DNA of 64,000 bases from Okeania sp034190295 (GTDB taxonomy: Bacteria > Cyanobacteriota > Cyanobacteriia > Cyanobacteriales > Microcoleaceae). Location: NCBI GenBank assembly GCA_034190295.1, contig JAXHSW010000017.1, positions 13,923-77,922 of the forward strand. The letters are read 5' to 3'. Below, piece after piece: positions 36,175 through 44,681 of this stretch. Position 1 is the stretch's first letter. Every line of letters begins with the position of its first letter. Position numbers and translations under genes: made by a program. A model generated the notes under the pieces. That model was not told the DNA's origin, made no database searches, and saw nothing but the letters and a program-made list of their open reading frames with translations.

Positions 36175-36197
36175 GAGTTTGGAGACCAAACCCCTAC
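36175..36197 (-). repeat. 23-bp inverted repeat, right arm
   Basis: GAGTTTGGAGACCAAACCCC plus TAC, exact reverse complement of 31841-31863. The adjacent TTGGGGGTTTGGAGGTTTGAA resembles the CCAAAC units next to the left arm, so both ends share a wider CCAAAC-rich character. Confidence 0.75.
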
Positions 36198-36337
36198 GAA
36201 ATTATTAACTCCTAACAGCAACTCCATATTTTGTAGTAATATTTTGAGAAATTGACATAAAATTTTTTACTTAGTTTCATCCTTGAGTAATGGCAGGGGT
36301 CAATGAGTCTTTTAGTTTTATAATTTATCTGGATTTA

Positions 36338-36457
36338 CCGAAAAATTGTGGTTTAAAGCCTCCTTTTTTAAGAGGATAAAAAGAAAAATTTTCCTTTGAG
36401 TCAATCCTTTTATTTTCAAGGAGAGGTAATAATTAATTATTAATAATTAATTGTTGA
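36338..36457 (+). repeat. Repeat family B copy
   Basis: ACCGAAAAATTGTGGTTTAAA, CTCCTTTTTTAAGAGGA, AAAATTTTCCTTTGAGTC and AAGGAGAGGTAATAATTAA, ending AATTGTTGAA. Confidence 0.65.
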
Positions 36458-36524
36458 ATCTTATCCTCTGAATTTCTTTATCTAGTTTACTTTTTCTATC
36501 TTCAATCTTCCTTCCTCAAAAAAA

Positions 36525-38369
36525 ATGATAAATTTTGCCGAAATAAAACCTCAAGTCAACCCTAAATATTCTTTTGTCGGCATTGAAAAAAAGGGAGGTA
36601 AGTTAATTTTTCATTTACCTAAAGGATTCACTCAAAATGACCCGAATATTAATAATTTTGACTTTAAATGTGAATTATTTTTCAAGCTCTATAAAGTTCT
36701 GAAAATTGTGCAAAATATTTATCAAGAAAAAAGATATTTGCAGAAAAATATCAAAATTAACGATCGCGATGGTGTATTAAAACAGGAAGCAGGAAAAGAA
36801 GTTATCATAAACGATAATCAAGAAAGCATTTTTTATAGCAAACTTGATGCCTTAGATAATATATTAGATGTCTACGATGAATTGAAAATATTAGCACTTG
36901 TCTCTCGTCTTAGTAAATCTGAAACTATAGACTATAGTAAAATTCATCGTTATCTTCACAAATCTACCTTCCTTAATAATGGCGCTATTTTTATTGACTC
37001 TATTGATATACCTCGACAACAAATATCTTATGAAGCTTCTGATCTTGTGGCAATGTATTGTTATATATTTACTGAGATTAAGCAAAAATTAGGCGAAAAT
37101 TTTAATCCAGAAATTGCTGCTCTATCTGCTAGATTTCGGCAAAAGTATATTGGGTATGAATATAGTCTGTTTAGCGAAACCCATTATTCTTTAATCATCA
37201 ATACTTTGAGAGATGCTTTAGAAATAATTGATAATTATACGGCGTTAAAAGATATAGATTATTGGGATTTTTATGATGCAGTTGAGAAATTTTTATTTGG
37301 GGAGTTGGATGATATAGAAAATGGCAAAATATGGGGATTTAATAATTTTCATAGTGTTTGGGAGGGAATGTGTTTAACTTATCTGCTCAGATACACAAAT
37401 CCATGTTTTGTCTGTTATCTAAATAGCCGATATATTGCTTCTGAAATAATTTCCTATTTGAATTACAAAAATAGAATTATTGATTTTAGTCAGATTTTTC
37501 ATATCAACGGCAAGGATATTTTTCCCGATGCTGTAATTATTTCGTTTCAGACTAAAAATAGTTTCTCAAACTCCGTACTTCCAAATTTAGTTTTACCTAC
37601 AACTTCATATCAAATTGAAAAAGTAAAAAATTGGAATGACTTATATTACTACACCAGTTTCAAATGCAATAAATATCAATTGAAAATTGCCTATCTTAAC
37701 CAAAACCCAGAACTAGAAAATCATACTTTTAACGAATTAGCTAAGTTCTGCAAAAGAGAGGGTGATGTGCTGAAAATTAATTCTTTGCCAAATCAGTTTT
37801 ATTCTTATTGGGAAATTTTGGATGATTTTAATCTTGAACAACTACAAATGATGGAAAATTTGAATCACATATTTTATCTAGCTCTTAAATTTGGCATCTT
37901 ATCTCCCGATAGATTTTTTCAACGCTTCATTGATTATGTTTTGGGGTCTGAATATCTTCTTAAAGACAACATATTTTATCTATCTCTCTTTCGGGATAAG
38001 GATAGACTCCGCTCTCTCAAAGAAATCAATCAAAGCTTTAGTAATTTCCTGAATAAAATTATGAATAAAATCTCTATTCAGGTGATTGATATTAAATATG
38101 CCAATTTTGATTATTATCTAAATCCAGGAAACCGAGAAGAAATTAAAAGTCGAAGTATTAGAAAACAATTTGTCTATGAGTATTTGATTCAAAATTATCT
38201 GGAAAATCATCAAAGTACTGTTAAAAATTGCAGTATTAATAGTGAATTTTGGCTGCCTACTTACAAAAAAAATTTACCAGTTCTTACTCCTGGTACTAAA
38301 TATATGGATGATTATGTCAAATTAATGGGGGTTAATATTGTGAAAGTTATTGATAGTTATATTGAGTAG
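36525..38369 (+). CDS. LlaJI/McrC-like PD-(D/E)XK restriction subunit, paralogue 2
   Basis: 614 residues, colinear with the 32760 protein from the first residue (MINFAEIKPQVNPKYSFVGI). Shared blocks are SETIDYSKIHRYLHKSTFLN, YWDFYDAVEKFLFGEL, FNNFHSVWEGMCLTYLL and RSIRKQFVYEYLIQN. Nuclease residues are kept: DIFPDAVIIS (about 329-338) and VIDIKYANFDYYL (about 521-533). Both copies keep an intact active site, so neither looks like a pseudogene. Divergence in the middle (about 340-510) could change DNA specificity or motor pairing. No second motor gene follows, so both would have to use the ATPase at 30685. Confidence 0.78.
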   Translation: MINFAEIKPQVNPKYSFVGIEKKGGKLIFHLPKGFTQNDPNINNFDFKCELFFKLYKVLKIVQNIYQEKRYLQKNIKINDRDGVLKQEAGKEVIINDNQESIFYSKLDALDNILDVYDELKILALVSRLSKSETIDYSKIHRYLHKSTFLNNGAIFIDSIDIPRQQISYEASDLVAMYCYIFTEIKQKLGENFNPEIAALSARFRQKYIGYEYSLFSETHYSLIINTLRDALEIIDNYTALKDIDYWDFYDAVEKFLFGELDDIENGKIWGFNNFHSVWEGMCLTYLLRYTNPCFVCYLNSRYIASEIISYLNYKNRIIDFSQIFHINGKDIFPDAVIISFQTKNSFSNSVLPNLVLPTTSYQIEKVKNWNDLYYYTSFKCNKYQLKIAYLNQNPELENHTFNELAKFCKREGDVLKINSLPNQFYSYWEILDDFNLEQLQMMENLNHIFYLALKFGILSPDRFFQRFIDYVLGSEYLLKDNIFYLSLFRDKDRLRSLKEINQSFSNFLNKIMNKISIQVIDIKYANFDYYLNPGNREEIKSRSIRKQFVYEYLIQNYLENHQSTVKNCSINSEFWLPTYKKNLPVLTPGTKYMDDYVKLMGVNIVKVIDSYIE

Positions 38370-38647
38370 GGGAGTGGGGGAGTAGGGGAGTGAGGGAGAA
38401 TTAAACATAAGAATAATTAACATTAACTGTAACTGGGCTGCTAATTAGCAAAAAGGTTGTTCTACATAAGTTAATTACTTAATAACTGAAGTGTTACACA
38501 AATTAAGCATTAATTCATGGGAATTTGTATTATTTATCTTTTCTGCACCGTCAATGGGGGTGCTTAAAATTGTTTGGGGTTATAAAACATGGAGTGGCCG
38601 ATCATTGAGTATCCATAAGCAATTTTCTCTTCTGCCTTCTGCCTTCT
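38370..38647. other. Spacer after the second nuclease-like gene
   Basis: GGGGAGTGGGGGAGTAGGGG octamers after the stop, a stretch repeated at 44560-44640 (TTAACATTAACTG, GGGCTGCTAATTAGCAAAAA) and another at 32540-32590 (AAAATTGTTTGGGGTTA). No gene. Confidence 0.5.
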
Positions 38648-39499
38648 TCAATCATTTTTGCTCGTGCCAGATTCATCAAAAGCTCGTTGTAAGTCACTAG
38701 ATATTTTTAGTTCATTTTGCCAATGTTTCAGGTAGTTGAAATCAAGTTTTTTTCCTTGAGCTTTTAGGACACCTAAAATATCGCGCCATTGTTTAGCAGA
38801 TTGATTGTCCGCAATTCTATACCAAATTAGTTTGTGCAAAATTATATCTTCAGGAGAAGCTACATAAAAATATTGCTCGGAAGAGTCTAATGGGTAAATT
38901 TTTTGTCGCCTACTAAGGCTAATTTTTTCAAATAAATTTGAAAAATTAATTGGGTGAATATCTGCTTTGATAACTGAAGCTGTATGAATAACGTTAAAAC
39001 TGTTGGCTTTACCTTGAATAGCATCTTCTACAGCAGTATCACTAATATAAAATTCTCTTTCAAATGCTGTGATTAACTTTTTAATATCATTGGTTGTTAA
39101 AGACACAATAATATCTGCATCATTGGTTTGTCGAGGTTCGCCCCAAAATGAACTGGCTAAACCACCTCCTACAAAATAAAGGATGTTTAAGTTATCTAAT
39201 ATTTTCCCTATTTTAATGGCAATATCTACAGGGTCGTTTATCATAAATTCTATGTTGATTAATTCTGATATTTGAGCAAATTTTTCTCCTAAAATAATTG
39301 TTATGTATTTTTGTTTTAATTGATTTTTATCTAGTTCAGGGAAACGGGTTTTGAGTAGTTGCCATTGGATACTTTTTACTTTTCTATTGGTAGTTATGTA
39401 TTGCTTGATTTTTGTTTCTATGGAGACTTTCCCTAAGAGGTCAAAATATTTTTTATCTGCTTCTATAGTTGTATCTGCTGCTTGGGTTTTGTAGGTCAT
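38648..39499 (-). CDS. Nucleotidyltransferase-fold protein (DUF6036/AbiEii-like)
   Basis: 283 residues. Residues about 120-140 hold the NTase signature: YFVGGGLASSFWGEPRQTND followed by ADII, that is GG...(D)xD. The later VASPEDIILHKLIWYRIAD (about 227-245) is the second conserved block of toxin-like or antitoxin-like nucleotidyltransferases near DUF6036. A basic helical N-terminus of about 100 residues (IETKIKQYITTNRKVKSIQW) has no known domain. Such proteins are often half of type IV toxin-antitoxin or abortive-infection pairs; no partner is adjacent here. The third acidic residue is not obvious, so activity is uncertain. Confidence 0.72.
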   Translation of the reverse strand: MTYKTQAADTTIEADKKYFDLLGKVSIETKIKQYITTNRKVKSIQWQLLKTRFPELDKNQLKQKYITIILGEKFAQISELINIEFMINDPVDIAIKIGKILDNLNILYFVGGGLASSFWGEPRQTNDADIIVSLTTNDIKKLITAFEREFYISDTAVEDAIQGKANSFNVIHTASVIKADIHPINFSNLFEKISLSRRQKIYPLDSSEQYFYVASPEDIILHKLIWYRIADNQSAKQWRDILGVLKAQGKKLDFNYLKHWQNELKISSDLQRAFDESGTSKND

Positions 39500-39569
39500 A
39501 TTTTTTTCTGAAATTAATAATTTTCCTCTTTTTTCATCAAATAAGTATCGTTTTATTTTAATTAAGGAT

Positions 39570-40655
39570 TTAGCGATCGCTTTTCTATTCGGAATTCAAT
39601 TAGTGTGTTGATGTTCAATATGCGTTGAATAAAAAGTCATGTGTAGGGGCGAGCAACACCCAATAATACTTATCCTATCACCATTTTTTCTCATTTGCAA
39701 TGGGAAATCCTACATTTTTCTGGTGCTTCATACAATGACAATCTCAATGAGTGGCGGTGGTCGAATTTTACTTATCTATTTGGCGTAGCGATCGCTTTTC
39801 TATATTAGTTTGTTGATTGTTACCTGCTTTTTTTGCGTTGAATAAAAAGTCATGCGTAGGGGCGAACGACCCCCAATAATACTTAGACTATCATAAAGTT
39901 TTCCGAGGTGCAATGATAAATCCTAGCTATTTTTTGGTGCTTCGTGCAATGAGAATTTTTGTGGATTTAAACTTGGGAGTCTGGGAATGACGATTTTGAT
40001 GAGTAGCGATCGCTTTTCTATATTAGTTTGTTGATTGTTACCTGCTTTTTTTGCGTTGAATAAAAAGTCATGCGTAGGGGCGAACGACCCCCAATAATAC
40101 TTAGACTATCATAAAGTTTTCCGAGGTGCAATGATAAATCCTAGCTATTTTTTGGTGCTTCGTGCAATGAGAATTTTTGTGGATTTAAACTTGGGAGTCT
40201 GGGAATGACGATTTTGATGAGTAGCGATCGCTTTTCTATATTAGTTTGTTGATTGTTACCTGCTTTTTTTGCGTTGAATAAAAAGTCATGCGTAGGGGCG
40301 AACGACACCCAATAATACTTAGAATATCATAAATTTTTCCGAGGTATAATGAGAAATACTAGATTTTTTTTGGTGCTTCGTGCAATGAGAATTTTTGTCG
40401 GTCGTCGAATTTTATTCATCTATTTAGCGATCGCTTCTCTATATTAGTTTGTTGATTGTTACCTGCTTTTTTTGCGTTGAATAAAAAGTCATGCGTAGGG
40501 GCGAACGACCCCCAACTATACTTAGACTATCATAAAGTTTTCCGAGGTGCAATGAGAAATCCTAGCCTTTTTTGGTGCTTCGTGCAATGAGAGTTTTTGT
40601 GGATTTAAACTTGGGAGTCTGGGAATGACGATTTTGATGAGTAGCGGTCGTCGAA
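39570..40655. repeat. 218-bp tandem array anchored on HIP1 octamers
   Basis: About five head-to-tail units, each starting at GCGATCGC (39788, 40006, 40224, 40427; an older one from about 39572). Successive spacings are 218, 218 and 203 bases. The two central units are almost identical. Each contains TTGATTGTTACCTGC, GCGTTGAATAAAAAGTCATG, CGTAGGGGCGAACGACCCC and GGTGCTTCGTGCAATGAGA. There is no conserved open frame. The last unit ends in GTAGCGGTCG instead of HIP1. Confidence 0.85.
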
Positions 40656-40657
40656 TT

Positions 40658-41017
40658 TTACTTTTGGATAGCTTTGATTAATTTTACTGCCGAAATTGTA
40701 GCTACATAAATAATGATAGATAAACCAACAGCACTAGAAATTAACAAACCAGCTTCTCGATGCACAACGATAAAATTGATAGTTCGGTCAGCTACGCAAG
40801 GCCATGTAGAACAAATTTCAGTATTTGATTGTTCTTTGATTTTTTGGTTGGATAAGGTTTCATTGTTCATGGAAATTTTTCTACTGTTTGTTGAATCTAG
40901 CCTTCTGAAGTTTGGAAAGCTGCAACTATTAATATTGGAGTTTCTGCTGTTTTGAGAAATGGGAATTAAATGACTATCAAAATTATGGTTTGGGCAATTT
41001 TGTTGTGTTTGATTCAT
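40658..41017 (-). CDS. Small putative membrane protein
   Basis: 119 residues from ATG 41017 (a frame to 41050 adds 11). It is not recognised. The N-terminal two thirds are polar and Asn/Ser-rich; residues about 90-112 form one membrane helix (LLISSAVGLSIIIYVATISAV) followed by a basic end, KLIKAIQK. It is divergent from the NACHT gene with 120 bases between, so it may be an accessory of that locus. An opposing 80-codon frame covers the same DNA, and codon evidence is weak. Confidence 0.4.
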   Translation of the reverse strand: MNQTQQNCPNHNFDSHLIPISQNSRNSNINSCSFPNFRRLDSTNSRKISMNNETLSNQKIKEQSNTEICSTWPCVADRTINFIVVHREAGLLISSAVGLSIIIYVATISAVKLIKAIQK

Positions 41018-41663
41018 GGAACTAATTTTTAACTCTACTACTAACAGCATGAATCAGAATCTAAAGTTCTTAGTCTAAGTAAAAGTCAGAGTTATGTTAA
41101 AGTTTGTCAAAGTTGTAAAAGTTGATTTTTTCAGTTATGGGTAGGTCCTATCGAGCATTTGAGGAGGGCGTTCAAAAAGTTAAAAATGCTCTGAAACGTT
41201 TGAGATGGAAAAAAGAGGGTTTAGCAACTAGAGTTGAATGTTCCCGTCAAACTATTTTTAGTTTTCTGAAGAGAAATCGAATTTCTTGTGAAATCTTTGA
41301 ATCTATTTGCTCGGAATTGGGTTTGACTATAGAAGAAGTTGCTGAAATAGAGTCGAATAATATAAATCATTTGGTGCTAAAAGTACGGGAAATTATTGAG
41401 TCTATTATCCGCGAAAGATGTGGCACAATGCGGATTTTTGATATGGCTCAACCCATTGGTTTAAATGATATTTATACTCATGTAAATATCCTAGAAAAAA
41501 TTACGGCACGCCGACATAAATCAATTAATAAATTATTACAAGAATGTGAATCGGGAAAATTGGAAGGTTGGGTATTTGGAAAAACTACAGAGAAAAGATT
41601 TCCAGGAATAGAGGCAGTCGAAACATATAGGAAATTAATGATTTGGGGTAACCCAGGAGCGGG

Positions 41664-41819
41664 TAATTTCAGTTATCAGTTATCAGTTATCAGTTATCAG
41701 TTATCAGTACCTCTAGCTGTTTGCGCAGCATGACAAAGGTCAAGCAAAGTGAATTTAAATAAGGAATAGTCTCTTTTTTTATCCCTTTAAAAAGGGAAGC
41801 GCATACCTACAATTTTCGG
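41664..41819 (-). mobile_element. Family B-like insertion in the NACHT Walker A codons
   Basis: 156 bases between GCGGG and GGGAAAACT. The element has four CAGTTAT heptamers, TTTGCGCAGCATGAC (a family C motif) and the B core CCCTTTAAAAAGGGAAGC with ACAATTTTCGGG. Removing it restores GNPGAG-KTTF in frame. GG(G) is present on both sides, fitting a 2-3-base target duplication. Confidence 0.8.
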
Positions 41820-42060
41820 GAAAACTACTTTTTTAAAAAATATAGCTATTCAATGTATGGAAGGGAATTTTTTATCTGACTATTTACCTATATTTTTGAC
41901 TCTGAGAGATTTTGCTGAAGTTGCGGATAAACAGGGAATTTTGGAATATATTCATCAGGAATTTTTGCCAAATTTGCCGAGATAAGAAAGTTCCTTACAA
42001 GAAATTATTAGGGAAGGCAGGGCAATAATTTTATTTGATGGTTTGGATGAGGTGAGGGAG

Positions 42061-42189
42061 GTCATTTCAGTTATCAGTTATCAGTTATCAGTTATCAGTA
42101 CCTCTAGCTAAAGCGAGAGGCTTGACATAAGGAATACTCTTTTTTTTATCCCCTTAAAAGGGGAGGCTTTAAACCACAATTTTTCGGTA
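42061..42189 (-). mobile_element. Family B-like insertion after the NACHT Walker B
   Basis: 129 bases after GATGAGGTGAGGGAG. It has CAGTTATCAGTTATC heptamers, CCTCTAGCTAAAGCGAGAGG, CCCCTTAAAAGGGGAGGC and ACCACAATTTTTCGGTAA. Removing it joins DGLDEVRE to NVEGVIRKIRNFSDKYP in frame. Confidence 0.8.
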
Positions 42190-43581
42190 AATGTGGAGGG
42201 TGTTATTAGGAAAATTCGTAATTTTTCCGATAAATATCCAGCCAATCATTTTATTCTTACTTGTCGAATAGCAGCAAGAGAATATATATTTGATAAGTTC
42301 ACTGAGGTGGAGGTTGCTGATTTTGATGATGAACAAATATCGAAATTTGCTAATAATTGGTTTAAAAATAAGTCTGTTAAACCCGAATATTTTCTGGAAC
42401 AAGTAGGAGAAAATGAGAGAGTTTTGGAACTGGCGACAAATCCTTTATTATTGACTCTTTTATGTTTGGCATTTGAGGAGTCTGGAGATTTTCCGGCAAA
42501 TCGTTCTGAGTTATATAAGGAAGGATTAGATTCGCTTTTAAAAAAATGGGATGCCAAACGTGGAATTCAACGTCGTCAAGTTTATGGGAAATTATCGCCT
42601 CAACGGAAGGAAGATTTATTGAGTAAAATTGCCTGGATTACTTTTGAGAATGGAGAGCTTTTCTTTAAACAGAAAGTAGTTGAGAAATATATAACTGATT
42701 ATATTTGTAATTTGCCTGGAGCTAATACTGATGAGGAGGCTTTACAACTGGATAGTGAAGTGGTTTTGCGTTCTATAGAATCTCAGCATGGATTATTAGT
42801 TGAACGTGCGAAAAGTGTTTATTCTTTTTCCCATTTGACTTTTCACGAATATTTTACTGCTAGGGAATTTATTATTGGTAAAAATTCTTCAGATGAGGCG
42901 TTGAAAAGTTTAGTTAGTCATCTTACTGACTATCGTTGGCAGGAGGTATTTTTGTTGGCTGTTGGAATGTCTTCTAATGCTGATAGTTTGTTGTTGTTAA
43001 TGAAGGAAAAAGTAGATGGGATTTTAAGTGGAGATGAAAAATTGCAGATTTTTTTGAAGTGGGTAAATGAAAAGTATCTTATCAGTGATATTTCGGCAAA
43101 ACCTTTGTATATTCGAGTTGTATACTTTTTCGTTGAATGTTTCTATAGTGTTCAATTTTTTTTCCTAGAGAAAGCTTCAAAATTAACTGAAGAATCTGAG
43201 CTTAGGAATATTGAATATCTTCGTCGAGAGTTTATAGATAGTTTTAACAAAACGAATATTTTTTTTAAAGATTTTACCCTTGAAGAAAAGTTAAAACACT
43301 CTAGTTTTATGACTGAGATAGAATTATATAGATTGTTAGTTTGGGAAAAAATGCCTTTTCAGCCTAATTCTGGTACAAAAAATATAATTGACAGTATTAT
43401 TGAGTATCCAATAGACTTAGAATTTAAACAAAAATTACATCAACTAAAATCTGAATTACCAAGGTCTAATCAACCAAAGGAAAAGTGTGAGGAATGGTTG
43501 AAAATCAATGGTCAACCTTGGGGTAATAAATTCAGAAAATTAATAATAAAATATCGAAATATTTGTCACGATTGGCAGTTT

Positions 43582-43681
43582 NNNNNNNNNNNNNNNNNNN
43601 NNNNNNNNNNNNNNNNNNNNNNNNNNNNNNNNNNNNNNNNNNNNNNNNNNNNNNNNNNNNNNNNNNNNNNNNNNNNNNNNN
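43582..43681. other. Assembly gap (100 N) in the NACHT C-terminus
   Basis: Placeholder length. The coding frames before and after the gap agree only if the true gap is 2 modulo 3, so it is not exactly 100 (given that no frameshift lies in it). Confidence 0.9.
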
Positions 43682-43733
43682 ATTATTATTACCAATTGCT
43701 GAAATAGAAAAACACAACACAGCAAGTCTCTAG

Positions 43734-44681
43734 TTATAAACATCCTCTCATTTCAACAAAATCTCAATCAAAATTCAACTCCAAAATTGGCAATGTTTTG
43801 TTCAACTAAGGATTTATATAGAGAGAATGTGGGAGACATAGCTTGAGTAATATACAGGAAAGTTTAGGAAAAATTTTCACTGAATCCTTCTTTTCCCACT
43901 GACTCATCTGCCAGTTATAAATAATTTTCATCTGAAATTCTGTACGCTACCAATCCAAGAGTTCCCCTACCTAAATCTTTCTCCATAGACTTTTCCCGAT
44001 TTACCCAAAACGAAAAAATCCAGAAATAGAGCGATCGCTCCAAGGAATTAATAGTATGACAAAGCAATTAGAAAATTATCACTACTTTCAGTCCTACTTT
44101 TTTAGGGTATTGCAAAGTAACTTTCAAAAATAGAACTAAATTGCGATCGCTCAATATAGCTTTGACTAATCAAATTAGCTTTTAATATTATTTCTCTAAA
44201 TCAAAGTCGCCTAATTTCCCCCAAATTATTACAAAATATTTCACGAGCTTGCGTTGTTTCAGCGATTTGGTACATAGTTTGTACATAAGATATTGTGCCA
44301 ATGTTGTGTCTAAACCTAAGAAAAGACTCTTCAATACAAGGCTACAACCTAGTATTTTCGTTAATAGCACCTCAAATCTGCCAATTTTCAGCCGAGAGGT
44401 ATAGCCTCAAAAAAACAAATTTTGAAGAAGTCAAATATTCAAGTAATTTTAGCCATTGACAAAATTTTCTTGAGCCTGTGAGTAGGGGAGTAGGGGAGTG
44501 GGGGAGTGGCTCACACGGATTATGGCACGGATACACGGATACGGAAGGGAGAGGGGGAGAATTAAACATAAGAATAATTAACATTAACTGGGCTGCTAAT
44601 TAGCAAAAAAGTTGTTCTACATAAGTTAATTACTTAATAAATGAATTAATAGCTGATAGCTGACGGCTGATAGCTTACCTT
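43734..44681. other. Gene-poor spacer
   Basis: About 950 bases. Two HIP1 octamers (near 44032 and 44144). Minus-strand frames at 44188-44370 and 44372-44584 have no motif. GTAGGGGAGTAGGGGAGTGG octamers lie near 44482, and a segment shared with 38400-38480 occurs at 44560-44640. GCTGATAGCTGACGGCTG heptamers stop 20 bases before the sulfotransferase stop codon. Confidence 0.5.

Larger units (their letters stand above)
41137..43733 (+). pseudogene. HTH-NACHT NTPase gene broken by two insertions and a stop
   Basis: Pieces: 41137-41663, 41820-42060 and 42190-43733 (with a gap). Part 1: HTH-like head (LKRLRWKKEGLATRVECSRQ, then TIFSFLKRN) and the linker up to Walker A GNPGAG. Part 2 continues KTTFLKNIAIQCMEGNF, carries an in-frame TAA at 41983-41985, then Walker B AIILFDGLDEVRE. 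Part 3: ILTCRIAAREYIF, FANNWF, SFSHLTFHEYFTAREFI and the helical C-terminus with YRNICHDWQF. After the N gap, LLLPIAEIEKHNTASL in another frame ends at TAG 43731-43733. Joined together it is a STAND/NACHT protein of the cyanobacterial kind; relatives are antiphage NLR-like sensors. It is not functional as it stands. Confidence 0.85.

Noticed and set aside
42193..43707. Independent NACHT-tail gene starting at 42193
   Set aside because: It begins just after an insertion and continues the frame of the upstream fragments, so it is a piece of one broken gene.
44188..44370. 60-codon minus-strand frame
   Set aside because: Not recognisable, no ribosome site, next to octamer repeats.
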